Shown: piece after piece, positions 54,136 to 61,331 of the stretch | How positions within the stretch are numbered: position 1 is the stretch's first letter | Layout: each line of letters starts with the position of its first letter | From: Hahella chejuensis KCTC 2396 | GTDB lineage: Bacteria; Pseudomonadota; Gammaproteobacteria; Pseudomonadales; Oleiphilaceae | NCBI RefSeq assembly: GCF_000012985.1 | Contig: NC_007645.1 | Location: 744,001 to 808,000, forward strand | DNA: 64,000 nt | Direction of reading: 5' to 3' | Program-made: the position numbers and the translations under genes | Notes under the pieces: generated by a model | What the model saw: the letters and a program-made list of their open reading frames with translations, nothing else | The model's database searches: none | What the model was told of the DNA's origin: nothing

Positions 54136-54497
54136 CCTCTTCTCCCCGTGCGTCTTTGTACCAGGGACGGCTCGGAGGGAATGCGGCCGTCAACGTGATC
54201 ATTGCCATGATCCGCCCGCGACCGCATCGCCAATATAACCAGGAACGCGGTCATGGCGAAACCGATGACGATAGCGGTGAGCACCAATGCCTGCGGCAAG
54301 GGGTCGCTATAGTTGTCGGAAGTCCCTAAAACCGCTGCGCCGTACAAAGTGAGGCGTCCGCTGGCGAATAGAAACAGGTTGACGGCGTAGGACAACAGCG
54401 TCAGACCCAGCACCACGGAAAAGGTGCGTCCGCGCAGGCACAGGAATACGCCGCAGGCCGTCAACAGGCCGACACAGAATGCGTAAACGCCTTCCAT
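54132..54497 (-). CDS. mrpC: Mrp antiporter subunit C
   Basis: A 121-residue subunit homologous to NuoK, with three helices. GVFLCLRGRTFSVVLGLTLLSYAVNLFLFASG and DPLPQALVLTAIVIGFAMTA are family features, here noted as TFSVVLGLTLLS and QALVLTAIVIGFA. It begins one base after the mrpAB stop region and overlaps mrpD, so the operon is tightly packed. Confidence 0.93.
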   Translation of the reverse strand: MEGVYAFCVGLLTACGVFLCLRGRTFSVVLGLTLLSYAVNLFLFASGRLTLYGAAVLGTSDNYSDPLPQALVLTAIVIGFAMTAFLVILAMRSRADHGNDHVDGRIPSEPSLVQRRTGRRG

Positions 54498-57332
54498 TTA
54501 AAACTCCTCTTTGTGATGCGTCGCAGGCGCGCGCGGGGCGTCGCCGTGATCAAAAGCCGGGCGCTCGCTGGTGGTGAGCTTGCCCAGGTTCGCCAGGATC
54601 AACATGGCGGCTCCGACGACAGTCAGGTAGACGCCCAAGTCAAAAAGCATGGCGCTGGCGAGTTCAAAGTCGCCGATCCAGGGCAGGTGGAAATGGTCAA
54701 ACCAGCTGGTCAGGAAGGGGCGTTCGAACCACCAGGCGCCGGCGCCGGTAAGAGCGGCCAGCAGGACGCCGCCGGCGATCAGAGCCTGATAGTTGATGTG
54801 TACCCGGTGTTTGATCCACGCCACGCCATGGGCGATGTATTGCTGAATGATCGCCACAGCAGTGATCAGTCCCGCGATAAAACCGCCGCCGGGGAGGTTG
54901 TGGCCGCGCAGCAGAATATAAACAGACACCAGCAACGCCAGCGGCAGCAGGTTCTGCGACACCAGAGCGAGGATCATCGGATGGCGATCCTGACTCCAGG
55001 GCCGACCGCTCTCGTCTCCCGACGGCATATACAGGCGCATGCCTGCAATCAGCTTGTAGATACCCAGGGCGGCGATGCCCAGCACCGTGATTTCTCCCAG
55101 TGTGTCGAAGCCGCGGAAGTCCACCAGAATAACGTTAACGACATTGTCGCCGCCGCCTCCGGTTTTGCTGTTAGTCAGGTAGTAGTCCGAAATGCTCTCT
55201 AGTGGGCGGGTCATCAGAGCGTAACTGATGCTGCCCACGACGCCGCCGATCAGGGCGGACAGGCTAAGGTCGCGAGTGAGCCGGTTGGGGCTGGACTCTT
55301 TGAGCGAGGTCTGCGGCAGGAAGAACAGCGCCAGCATCAACAGAATAACGGTGATGATTTCAACGGACAGTTGCGTCAACGCCAGATCCGGGGCGGAAAA
55401 ATAAGCGAAGGCGATAGAGACGATCAGCCCGGTGACTGACAACGACAGCAGGGCGGTGAAGCGGCTTCGCGCCCAGATGACGGTCGCCACTGCGCTCAGG
55501 CTCAGCAGGATGGCTCCGGTCAGCACCACGCCGTTGAGTTCAAGCTGCGGCCGGGAGCCGGCGCTGTGGTGCAAGTCCAGCAACGGACCGGCCATTAACA
55601 GCAACGCGAACAGCAGCAACAAGAATACGTAGCGCTGCAGTGAGCCGTTCTCCAGAGCTTCAGTGAAGCGGGCGCATTGCCTGACCACAAACTGCACGGA
55701 CCCCTCAAAGATATGCTTGGCGTCATGTGGCGGGAATTGGGCGTGGAACTGAAACAGCGTGCGCCGGTTGTAGTAGATGTAAAGGCCGCCCGCCATGGCC
55801 GCCAGGCTCATCAGCATGGGAATGTTGAAACCGTGCCAGATGGCGAGACTGTATTCAGGCAGGCGTCCGTTGATCACCGCCGACGACGCGGCGTTCAGCA
55901 GATCATTGACCACGTAGTTGGGAAACACCCCGACCAGAAGACAGAGCGCGACCAGTATTTCCACGGGAACTTTCATGTAGCGGGGCGGCTCATGAGGCGT
56001 TTTGGGCAGATCGATCGGGTCGCCGTTGAAGAAAACGTCGTGGATAAAGCGCAGTGAGTAAGCCACGGAGAAAGCCCCGCCGACGGTCGCCAACACGGGA
56101 ATAACCCAGGACAAGCCGCCCAGGGTGCTTTGATCCAGTGTTTCTGCAAAGAACATTTCCTTGGACAGGAAGCCATTCAGCAAAGGAACGCCAGCCATGG
56201 AGGACGCCGCCACCATGGCCAGCGCCGCTGTATGCGGCATGTATTTCCACAGACCGTTGAGTTTGCGCATGTCGCGAGAGCCGGACTCATGATCGATAAT
56301 GCCCGCCGCCATGAACAGGGACGCCTTGAAGGTGGCGTGGTTGATGATGTGAAACACCGCTGCGACCGCCGCCAGTCGAGTGTTCATGCCCAACAGCAGG
56401 GTGATCAGACCGAGATGGCTGATGGTGGAGTAGGCCAGCAGTCCTTTCAGATCGTGTTGAAACAGGGCCGTGAAGGCGCCGTAGAGCAGGGTGATCAAAC
56501 CGGTCATGCTGACCGCCAGGAACCACATGTCCGTGCCGGACATAGCCGGATAGAACCTCGCCAACAGGAAAATGCCTGCTTTAACCATGGTGGCGGAGTG
56601 CAGATACGCGCTGACCGGCGTCGGCGCCGCCATGGCGTGAGGCAGCCAGAAATGGAACGGGAACTGGGCGGACTTGGTGAAAGCGCCCAATAGCAACAAA
56701 ATCAAGGCGACAGGGTAGGCGGGATGGGATTTGATCAACGCGCCGTTGGCCAGCACGGTGTCCAGGCTGTAGTCGCCGACTATATGGCCGATCAGCAGAA
56801 GCCCGGCCAGTAGCGCAAGCCCGCCCGCTCCGGTGATGGCCAGCGCCATGCGCGCGCCTTTGCGGGCGTCGCTCTTATGCGACCAGAAGCTTATCAGCAG
56901 GAAAGAGCTGATACTGGTGAGCTCCCAGAATATCCAGAGTTGCAGCAGGTTGTTGGATAAGACGATGCCGAGCATCGCTGTCATAAACAGAAGCAGGTAG
57001 GAGTAAAACCGCGCCATGTTTTCCTGCTCTGAGAGATAATAGCGCGCGTACAGAATCACCAGTAGCCCGATGACCAATATCAGCAGACAGAACAACAACC
57101 CGAGCCCGTCGAGCCGGAAAGACAGCTGCAGCCCGATGGCGGGTATCCAGTCCAGGGCGAAGCGCAATGTCTCGCCATCCAGCACGGCCTGGGCCTGGAT
57201 CAGGGTATAGACCAGCGCCCAGGCGGGAAATAACGCAACGGAGAGCGCCTGGGCGCTACGCCCCGAGCGTCCGGAGAATAGAGGAACCAACGCTCCCAAC
57301 AGGGGCGCCAGAGGGATCAAATACAAACTCAT
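54498..57332 (-). CDS. mrpA: Mrp antiporter fused subunit A/B
   Basis: A fused MrpA-MrpB (PhaAB-type) subunit of about 944 residues, the largest part of the complex. The first 500 residues are NuoL-like with [16 protein letters not shown] near 145 and [18 protein letters not shown] near 225 carrying the proton-path lysine. A C-terminal stretch with [24 protein letters not shown] and [14 protein letters not shown]-like segments corresponds to MrpB (seen as [14 protein letters not shown]). Group 2 Mrp systems have this fusion. The ATG at 57332 has AAAGGAG 11 bases upstream; an ATG 27 bases earlier is possible. First gene of mrpAB-C-D-E-F-G. Confidence 0.92.
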   Translation of the reverse strand: MSLYLIPLAPLLGALVPLFSGRSGRSAQALSVALFPAWALVYTLIQAQAVLDGETLRFALDWIPAIGLQLSFRLDGLGLLFCLLILVIGLLVILYARYYLSEQENMARFYSYLLLFMTAMLGIVLSNNLLQLWIFWELTSISSFLLISFWSHKSDARKGARMALAITGAGGLALLAGLLLIGHIVGDYSLDTVLANGALIKSHPAYPVALILLLLGAFTKSAQFPFHFWLPHAMAAPTPVSAYLHSATMVKAGIFLLARFYPAMSGTDMWFLAVSMTGLITLLYGAFTALFQHDLKGLLAYSTISHLGLITLLLGMNTRLAAVAAVFHIINHATFKASLFMAAGIIDHESGSRDMRKLNGLWKYMPHTAALAMVAASSMAGVPLLNGFLSKEMFFAETLDQSTLGGLSWVIPVLATVGGAFSVAYSLRFIHDVFFNGDPIDLPKTPHEPPRYMKVPVEILVALCLLVGVFPNYVVNDLLNAASSAVINGRLPEYSLAIWHGFNIPMLMSLAAMAGGLYIYYNRRTLFQFHAQFPPHDAKHIFEGSVQFVVRQCARFTEALENGSLQRYVFLLLLFALLLMAGPLLDLHHSAGSRPQLELNGVVLTGAILLSLSAVATVIWARSRFTALLSLSVTGLIVSIAFAYFSAPDLALTQLSVEIITVILLMLALFFLPQTSLKESSPNRLTRDLSLSALIGGVVGSISYALMTRPLESISDYYLTNSKTGGGGDNVVNVILVDFRGFDTLGEITVLGIAALGIYKLIAGMRLYMPSGDESGRPWSQDRHPMILALVSQNLLPLALLVSVYILLRGHNLPGGGFIAGLITAVAIIQQYIAHGVAWIKHRVHINYQALIAGGVLLAALTGAGAWWFERPFLTSWFDHFHLPWIGDFELASAMLFDLGVYLTVVGAAMLILANLGKLTTSERPAFDHGDAPRAPATHHKEEF

Positions 57333-57708
57333 CCGCAGACGTACTCCTTTGTTTTTCATACCCCGTCGGTGTGAGGCGGAGCTTCCTGACGGGGCCTTAC
57401 ACTATAATGGTCTGACTGCAAAAGGGAATGCTCAAGGCAGGATTATAGTCTCTCCGGCTCATCGGGACGGGGTTGCGGTGAAAAAAACGGCAATTTGGGG
57501 GCGGGGAGTTGCAGAGCGCGCAGCAGGGGGAAAGACAGGTTTATCGAGTTTCTGGCTACGTTGAAGCAATAAACGCGTCCTGTTTCATCTTGTGGGTTGT
57601 CAGCGGGCGTAGAAACGGGTAAATATGTTTTGAAAACAATAATGAGCCAGAAAACAATAAGTTAGATGGTGTCTGGTTGCATATTTTTGTCAACAAGGAG
57701 AAAGGCAT
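57333..57708. other. Divergent intergenic region, mrpAB / carbonic anhydrase
   Basis: About 376 bases without a gene. A stem of CCCCGTC with GACGGGG lies at about 57361-57394, which would be in the mrp leader. TATAAT-like elements occur near 57402 and 57444 on either strand. The direct repeat at 57632-57660 is listed separately. Promoters of both flanking genes should lie here. Confidence 0.45.
57632..57660 (+). promoter_or_regulatory. 11-bp direct repeat upstream of carbonic anhydrase
   Basis: GAAAACAATAA occurs at 57632-57642 and again at 57650-57660, 18 bp apart, starting 77 bases before the carbonic anhydrase ATG. Possible binding site of an unknown regulator. Confidence 0.4.
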
Positions 57709-58437
57709 ATGATCAGACGTCTGATATGGGTATTGGCTGGAGTGACCGCATGCGGGCAGGCATTGGCCAGTGGTGAGTCGCATTGGGGATATGATGAACC
57801 CGAACGCTGGGGGGAACTGAAGCCGGAATATACGATGTGCTCCGCCGGGAAAAATCAGTCGCCGGTGGATATCAGCGGCCTCATCAAAGGCGAGTTGCCA
57901 GCGGTGGGCATGAACTATAGCAGCGGCGGCCATGAAGTCATCAATAACGGCCATACCATTCAGGTGAACTACAAGCCGGGCAGTAAGGCCAGTGTGGATG
58001 GACGGGAGTTTGAACTCAAGCAGTTTCACTTCCATGCTCCCAGTGAGAATACCGTAGACGGCAAGAGTTTCCCCTTGGAAGCGCATTTCGTACACGCCAA
58101 TGAAAATGGCGAACTGGCGGTGCTGTCCGTGCTGTATGAAGAGGGAGAACACAACGAACAACTGGCGAAAGTCTGGGAGCATATGCCGGCAGAGGCGGGT
58201 GGGTCCAAAGTCTTGCCGACGGCAGTTCACGCTGGCGACATGGTGTCAGCGAGCGCAGGCTACTACCGCTTTAACGGTTCGCTGACCACACCGCCCTGCT
58301 CCGAAGGCGTGCGCTGGCTGGTGATGAAGGATTACCGCACGGCGTCTAAAGAGCAGATCAACCAGTTTATGGAAACCATGGGCGGCCCTACCAATCGTCC
58401 CGTGCAAGGCGTGAACGCGCGCATTATTCTGCATTAA
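57709..58437 (+). CDS. Periplasmic alpha-carbonic anhydrase
   Basis: A 242-residue enzyme interconverting CO2 and bicarbonate. A signal peptide (about 1-20, ending ALA) directs export. Zinc ligands are His107 and His109 in QFHFHAPSEN and His126 in LEAHFVHAN, the spacing seen in bacterial alpha enzymes. NQSPVDISG near 49 and the C-terminal LTTPPCSEGVRWLV, which holds the threonine of the active site, are diagnostic. AAGGAGAAAGG precedes the ATG. It is divergent from the mrp operon, so pH control may link the two. Confidence 0.95.
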   Translation: MIRRLIWVLAGVTACGQALASGESHWGYDEPERWGELKPEYTMCSAGKNQSPVDISGLIKGELPAVGMNYSSGGHEVINNGHTIQVNYKPGSKASVDGREFELKQFHFHAPSENTVDGKSFPLEAHFVHANENGELAVLSVLYEEGEHNEQLAKVWEHMPAEAGGSKVLPTAVHAGDMVSASAGYYRFNGSLTTPPCSEGVRWLVMKDYRTASKEQINQFMETMGGPTNRPVQGVNARIILH

Positions 58438-58450
58438 TCGTTAACTCCGC

Positions 58451-58473
58451 GCAGGCTCTATTGTGGGGCCTGC
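58451..58473 (+). terminator. Hairpin after carbonic anhydrase
   Basis: GCAGGC pairs with GCCTGC (6 bp, 11-base loop), followed by TTTCCCC. A modest candidate terminator 13 bases after the stop codon. Confidence 0.55.
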
Positions 58474-58598
58474 TTTCCCCTATCGTTTTTCCCCGACTGA
58501 CGCAGGGCAAAGCAAACGCTTATGCGCGCCGTTCAACCTTTCTTCATGGCTCAACCCATTTTTCTAGGGCGTATGGGGGATTTACCCATGGATCGTGA

Positions 58599-58632
58599 AT
58601 TCAGATCATGAAAACGTATTCATGATCTGAAT
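58599..58632. promoter_or_regulatory. Perfect 13-bp inverted repeat upstream of the AA10 gene
   Basis: ATTCAGATCATGA (58599-58611) and TCATGATCTGAAT (58620-58632) are exact reverse complements separated by 8 bases. There is no following T run. It lies 71 bases before the AA10 start, where an operator would sit. CRP consensus is not met. Could be a repressor site or an mRNA leader hairpin. Confidence 0.6.
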
Positions 58633-58703
58633 GCTATGCTTCTTATAGCGCGTAAGAGACGCGCCGATTACCGCCAAATAATGAGTTTACGGAAGGAACA
58701 ACA

Positions 58704-60371
58704 ATGAACAGAAACTGTAGATCCCTCTCCGCCGGCGCATTGCTGGCATGTCTGGCTGGCGGCGTTAACGCCCACGGCCTGATAGAAGACCCGCCCTCCC
58801 GCAACTGGTATTGCGGAGTCGTCACCAAGCCCGATGAAATTGATAACGGCACAGCGGAATATGAAGAATGCCGCGGCGCCTTCGCCCAGGACCCGGTGGG
58901 CGGCTACCAGTTCATGAGCGTGTTGACCCATGCTCGGGGACGCGCGGTGGTGGACCCGTTGCCCGAGCATGTGTGTGGTTTCGGTAGCGAAACCTGGCAG
59001 GGCGGGGCCACCCCGTGGGATAGCGCCATCGATTGGCCTGCTTCCCAGCTGAGCCCCGGCCCCAAAACGTTTACGTGGAATATTTCCTGGGGACCGCACT
59101 TTGATGACACGGAAGAGTTTCGCTACTGGATCACCAAGCCGGGGTTTCAGTTTCAGTCTGGACGCTCGCTGACCTGGGACGATTTTGAAGAAGACGCATT
59201 CTGCGTTCTGAACTATGACGACAAAAATCCCGACGCCAATCCCAATGTGGAGCCCGACAAAGCCAATGCGCGTTTCCGTACGACCTGCGATATTCCAGAG
59301 CGTAGCGGCAGGCACGTGATCTATGGCGAGTGGGGGCGTAACCAATACACTTTCGAGCGCTTCCATGGATGTGTTGATGTGGTGTTCGACGGGACTGATC
59401 CGGGTGATGGTGAAAACGTTTTCGCAAAAATCGCCGTGACGCCTGATGTCAGTGAGTTCACGGGAGCCGGGGAGTTGCGCCTGGACGCGGGCGAATCACA
59501 AGGTGAAGGACTCACGTATCAGTGGAGCCTGTCGTCGCAGAGCCCGGCGCTTTATGAACTGGATGGCGCTAACCAGAAAGAAGCCACCTTACGTTTGGCC
59601 AATCCGGAAACAGCCGGTCGCATCACGATCTCTCTGCATGTGAGTAATATCGACGACAGTGATGACGCCAGCGTCGCCATCACGCACTTACCGGCGGGCT
59701 CGTCTCCCTGGTTGGATCTGGGCGCGCTTACCGCGCAGCCGATGACCTTGGCAGCGGGCGACAAGGTTAGCGTGCGCGTGGTGCTGCAGGATGGGCGTGA
59801 TCTCTACTACCCGGCGCAGCCTCTGGTGCTTGGCGACGCTGACTCCGCGGCGGCGGAATGGCCCTATGCGCTGGCGCAGGCGGTCAATGCGGCGGGAGCG
59901 GAAATCAAAGTGGGCGTGGTTGACGCAGATGGCGCGGTGAACCCGGTGCGCGACCCCGTGGCGAACAAAATATACGCCAAGACCGACGCGGCGGTGGCGA
60001 ACGCCTATTTGCAAGTGAAGAAAGGCGGCGATGAGCCGGCGGCGGACTGCACGGTCGATTACGATGTGGTGAATGAGTGGGACGGCGGATTCCATACCGT
60101 GGCGACCATCACCAATAACAGCGACGAACCGGTGCGAGGATACGAGCTGGCCTGGACCCTGGGGACGGGCGAAACCTTCGACTATGGCTGGAACGCCAAT
60201 TTCAGCGCAGATGGCGCTGGGGTGACCGCAGCGGTTCCTGCGACGCAATGGAACGGAACCTTGGCCGCCAACGGCGGAACCTCCACTTTCGGCTTTATCG
60301 GTAAAAAAGGCTCCGCTCCCGCCAAGATCCCCGCGAGCATTAAACTTAACGGGACTGAGTGCGGGCAGTAG
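58704..60371 (+). CDS. Secreted AA10 lytic polysaccharide monooxygenase with CBM2-like tail
   Basis: A 555-residue secreted copper enzyme that oxidatively cleaves chitin or cellulose. The signal peptide ends at Ala23 (GGVNA), leaving His24 as the mature N-terminus. His24 and His76 (in SVLTHARG) are the copper histidine brace. The AA10 domain runs to about 233. A PKD/Ig-like segment (about 235-335) and a second domain (about 335-450, with PWLDLG near its start) follow, then a C-terminal carbohydrate-binding segment (from about 452) with DYDVVNEWDGGFH and ASIKLNGTECG, resembling CBM2. Whether it prefers chitin or cellulose cannot be read here. The stop codon is immediately followed by repeat copy 3. 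Confidence 0.9.
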   Translation: MNRNCRSLSAGALLACLAGGVNAHGLIEDPPSRNWYCGVVTKPDEIDNGTAEYEECRGAFAQDPVGGYQFMSVLTHARGRAVVDPLPEHVCGFGSETWQGGATPWDSAIDWPASQLSPGPKTFTWNISWGPHFDDTEEFRYWITKPGFQFQSGRSLTWDDFEEDAFCVLNYDDKNPDANPNVEPDKANARFRTTCDIPERSGRHVIYGEWGRNQYTFERFHGCVDVVFDGTDPGDGENVFAKIAVTPDVSEFTGAGELRLDAGESQGEGLTYQWSLSSQSPALYELDGANQKEATLRLANPETAGRITISLHVSNIDDSDDASVAITHLPAGSSPWLDLGALTAQPMTLAAGDKVSVRVVLQDGRDLYYPAQPLVLGDADSAAAEWPYALAQAVNAAGAEIKVGVVDADGAVNPVRDPVANKIYAKTDAAVANAYLQVKKGGDEPAADCTVDYDVVNEWDGGFHTVATITNNSDEPVRGYELAWTLGTGETFDYGWNANFSADGAGVTAAVPATQWNGTLAANGGTSTFGFIGKKGSAPAKIPASIKLNGTECGQ

Positions 60372-60422
60372 CCTGTCGTTGCAGACAAATAGCAGGAAGC
60401 TATTTGTCTGCCTGATGAATAG
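60372..60422 (+). repeat. 51-bp partial copy of the hairpin element (copy 3)
   Basis: Matches the last 51 bases of copy 1 at 48 positions. It contains only the fourth hairpin, here a perfect 11-bp stem (CAGACAAATAG with CTATTTGTCTG) and a 7-base loop. The left three hairpins are absent. It starts directly after the TAG of the AA10 gene. Confidence 0.85.
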
Positions 60423-60524
60423 TCGAAAACCAGACTTTCCGATAGATCGCGAAGGCGCCTTTTTACGTTACTCTTTAGTTTAAGGTGTTGATAAGAGAAA
60501 CGTTTACCAGGGAGCCTTCGCTAC

Positions 60525-61289
60525 ATGACCAGCGTATCAACCAGCAGAAAAGTCGCCATTATTACTGGCGCGGGAAGGGGAATTGGCGCGGCGACGGCGG
60601 CGCTGGCGGGAGAACGCGGCTACGCCGTCTGTGTGAACTACTTGAGAAATCATCAGGCGGCGCAGCAGGTCGTGGACTCGATTCTGGCGCGAGGCGGCGA
60701 GGCGATCGCCGTGCAGGCCGACGTTTCGCAGGAAGAGGGCGTGCAGGCGCTGTTTGCAGCGGTGGATCGCGAACTCGGAAAGGTGACCGCGTTGGTCAAT
60801 AATGTTGGCGTGCTGGAGCGGCAAATGCGTCTGGATCACATGGACGCCGAACGTCTGACGCGCATCTTCCGCAATAACGTCGTGAGTTACTTCCTGTGCT
60901 CGCGGGAGGCGGTCAAACGCATGTCCACAGCCTACGGCGGTTGCGGCGGCGTGATTGTGAACGTCTCCTCCATGGCGTCGAAACTGGGCTCTCCTGGAGA
61001 ATACATTGATTATGCGGCCTCCAAAGGCGCCGTCGACTCCATGACGATAGGGCTGGCGAAAGAAGTGGCGCAGGAAGGCGTCAGGGTGAACTGCGTGCGG
61101 CCTGGGTCGGTGTACACAGAGATTCACGCCAGCGGCGGCGAACCGGGACGCGTGGAGCGGGTGAAAGCGAACATTCCCATGCGCCGGGGCGGTCAGCCGG
61201 AAGAACTGGCCAATGCGATTTTATGGTTGTTGTCGGCTGAAGCCTCTTATGTCACCGGCGCAATAGTGGATGTCTCCGGAGGGCTATAA
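60525..61289 (+). CDS. Short-chain dehydrogenase/reductase
   Basis: A 254-residue NAD(P)-dependent oxidoreductase. TGAGRGIG (residues 14-21) binds the cofactor, NNVG near 91 stabilises the fold, and Tyr163/Lys167 in YAASK with the upstream serine (VSSM) form the catalytic set. DVSGGL at the C-terminus is typical of FabG-like members. The substrate is unknown; a sugar or acyl substrate is possible. It stands alone between repeat copy 3 and the convergent hybrid kinase. Confidence 0.9.
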   Translation: MTSVSTSRKVAIITGAGRGIGAATAALAGERGYAVCVNYLRNHQAAQQVVDSILARGGEAIAVQADVSQEEGVQALFAAVDRELGKVTALVNNVGVLERQMRLDHMDAERLTRIFRNNVVSYFLCSREAVKRMSTAYGGCGGVIVNVSSMASKLGSPGEYIDYAASKGAVDSMTIGLAKEVAQEGVRVNCVRPGSVYTEIHASGGEPGRVERVKANIPMRRGGQPEELANAILWLLSAEASYVTGAIVDVSGGL

Positions 61290-61331
61290 CTTTATGGCTT
61301 TAACGCGATGGCGTGTTCAGGTTGCCCAGGA

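Noticed and set aside
58590-58612. A possible CRP site (CGTGA...TCATGA) upstream of the AA10 gene.
   Set aside because: The spacing between half-sites is 7 rather than 6 and both halves deviate; the sequence is better explained by the perfect inverted repeat.
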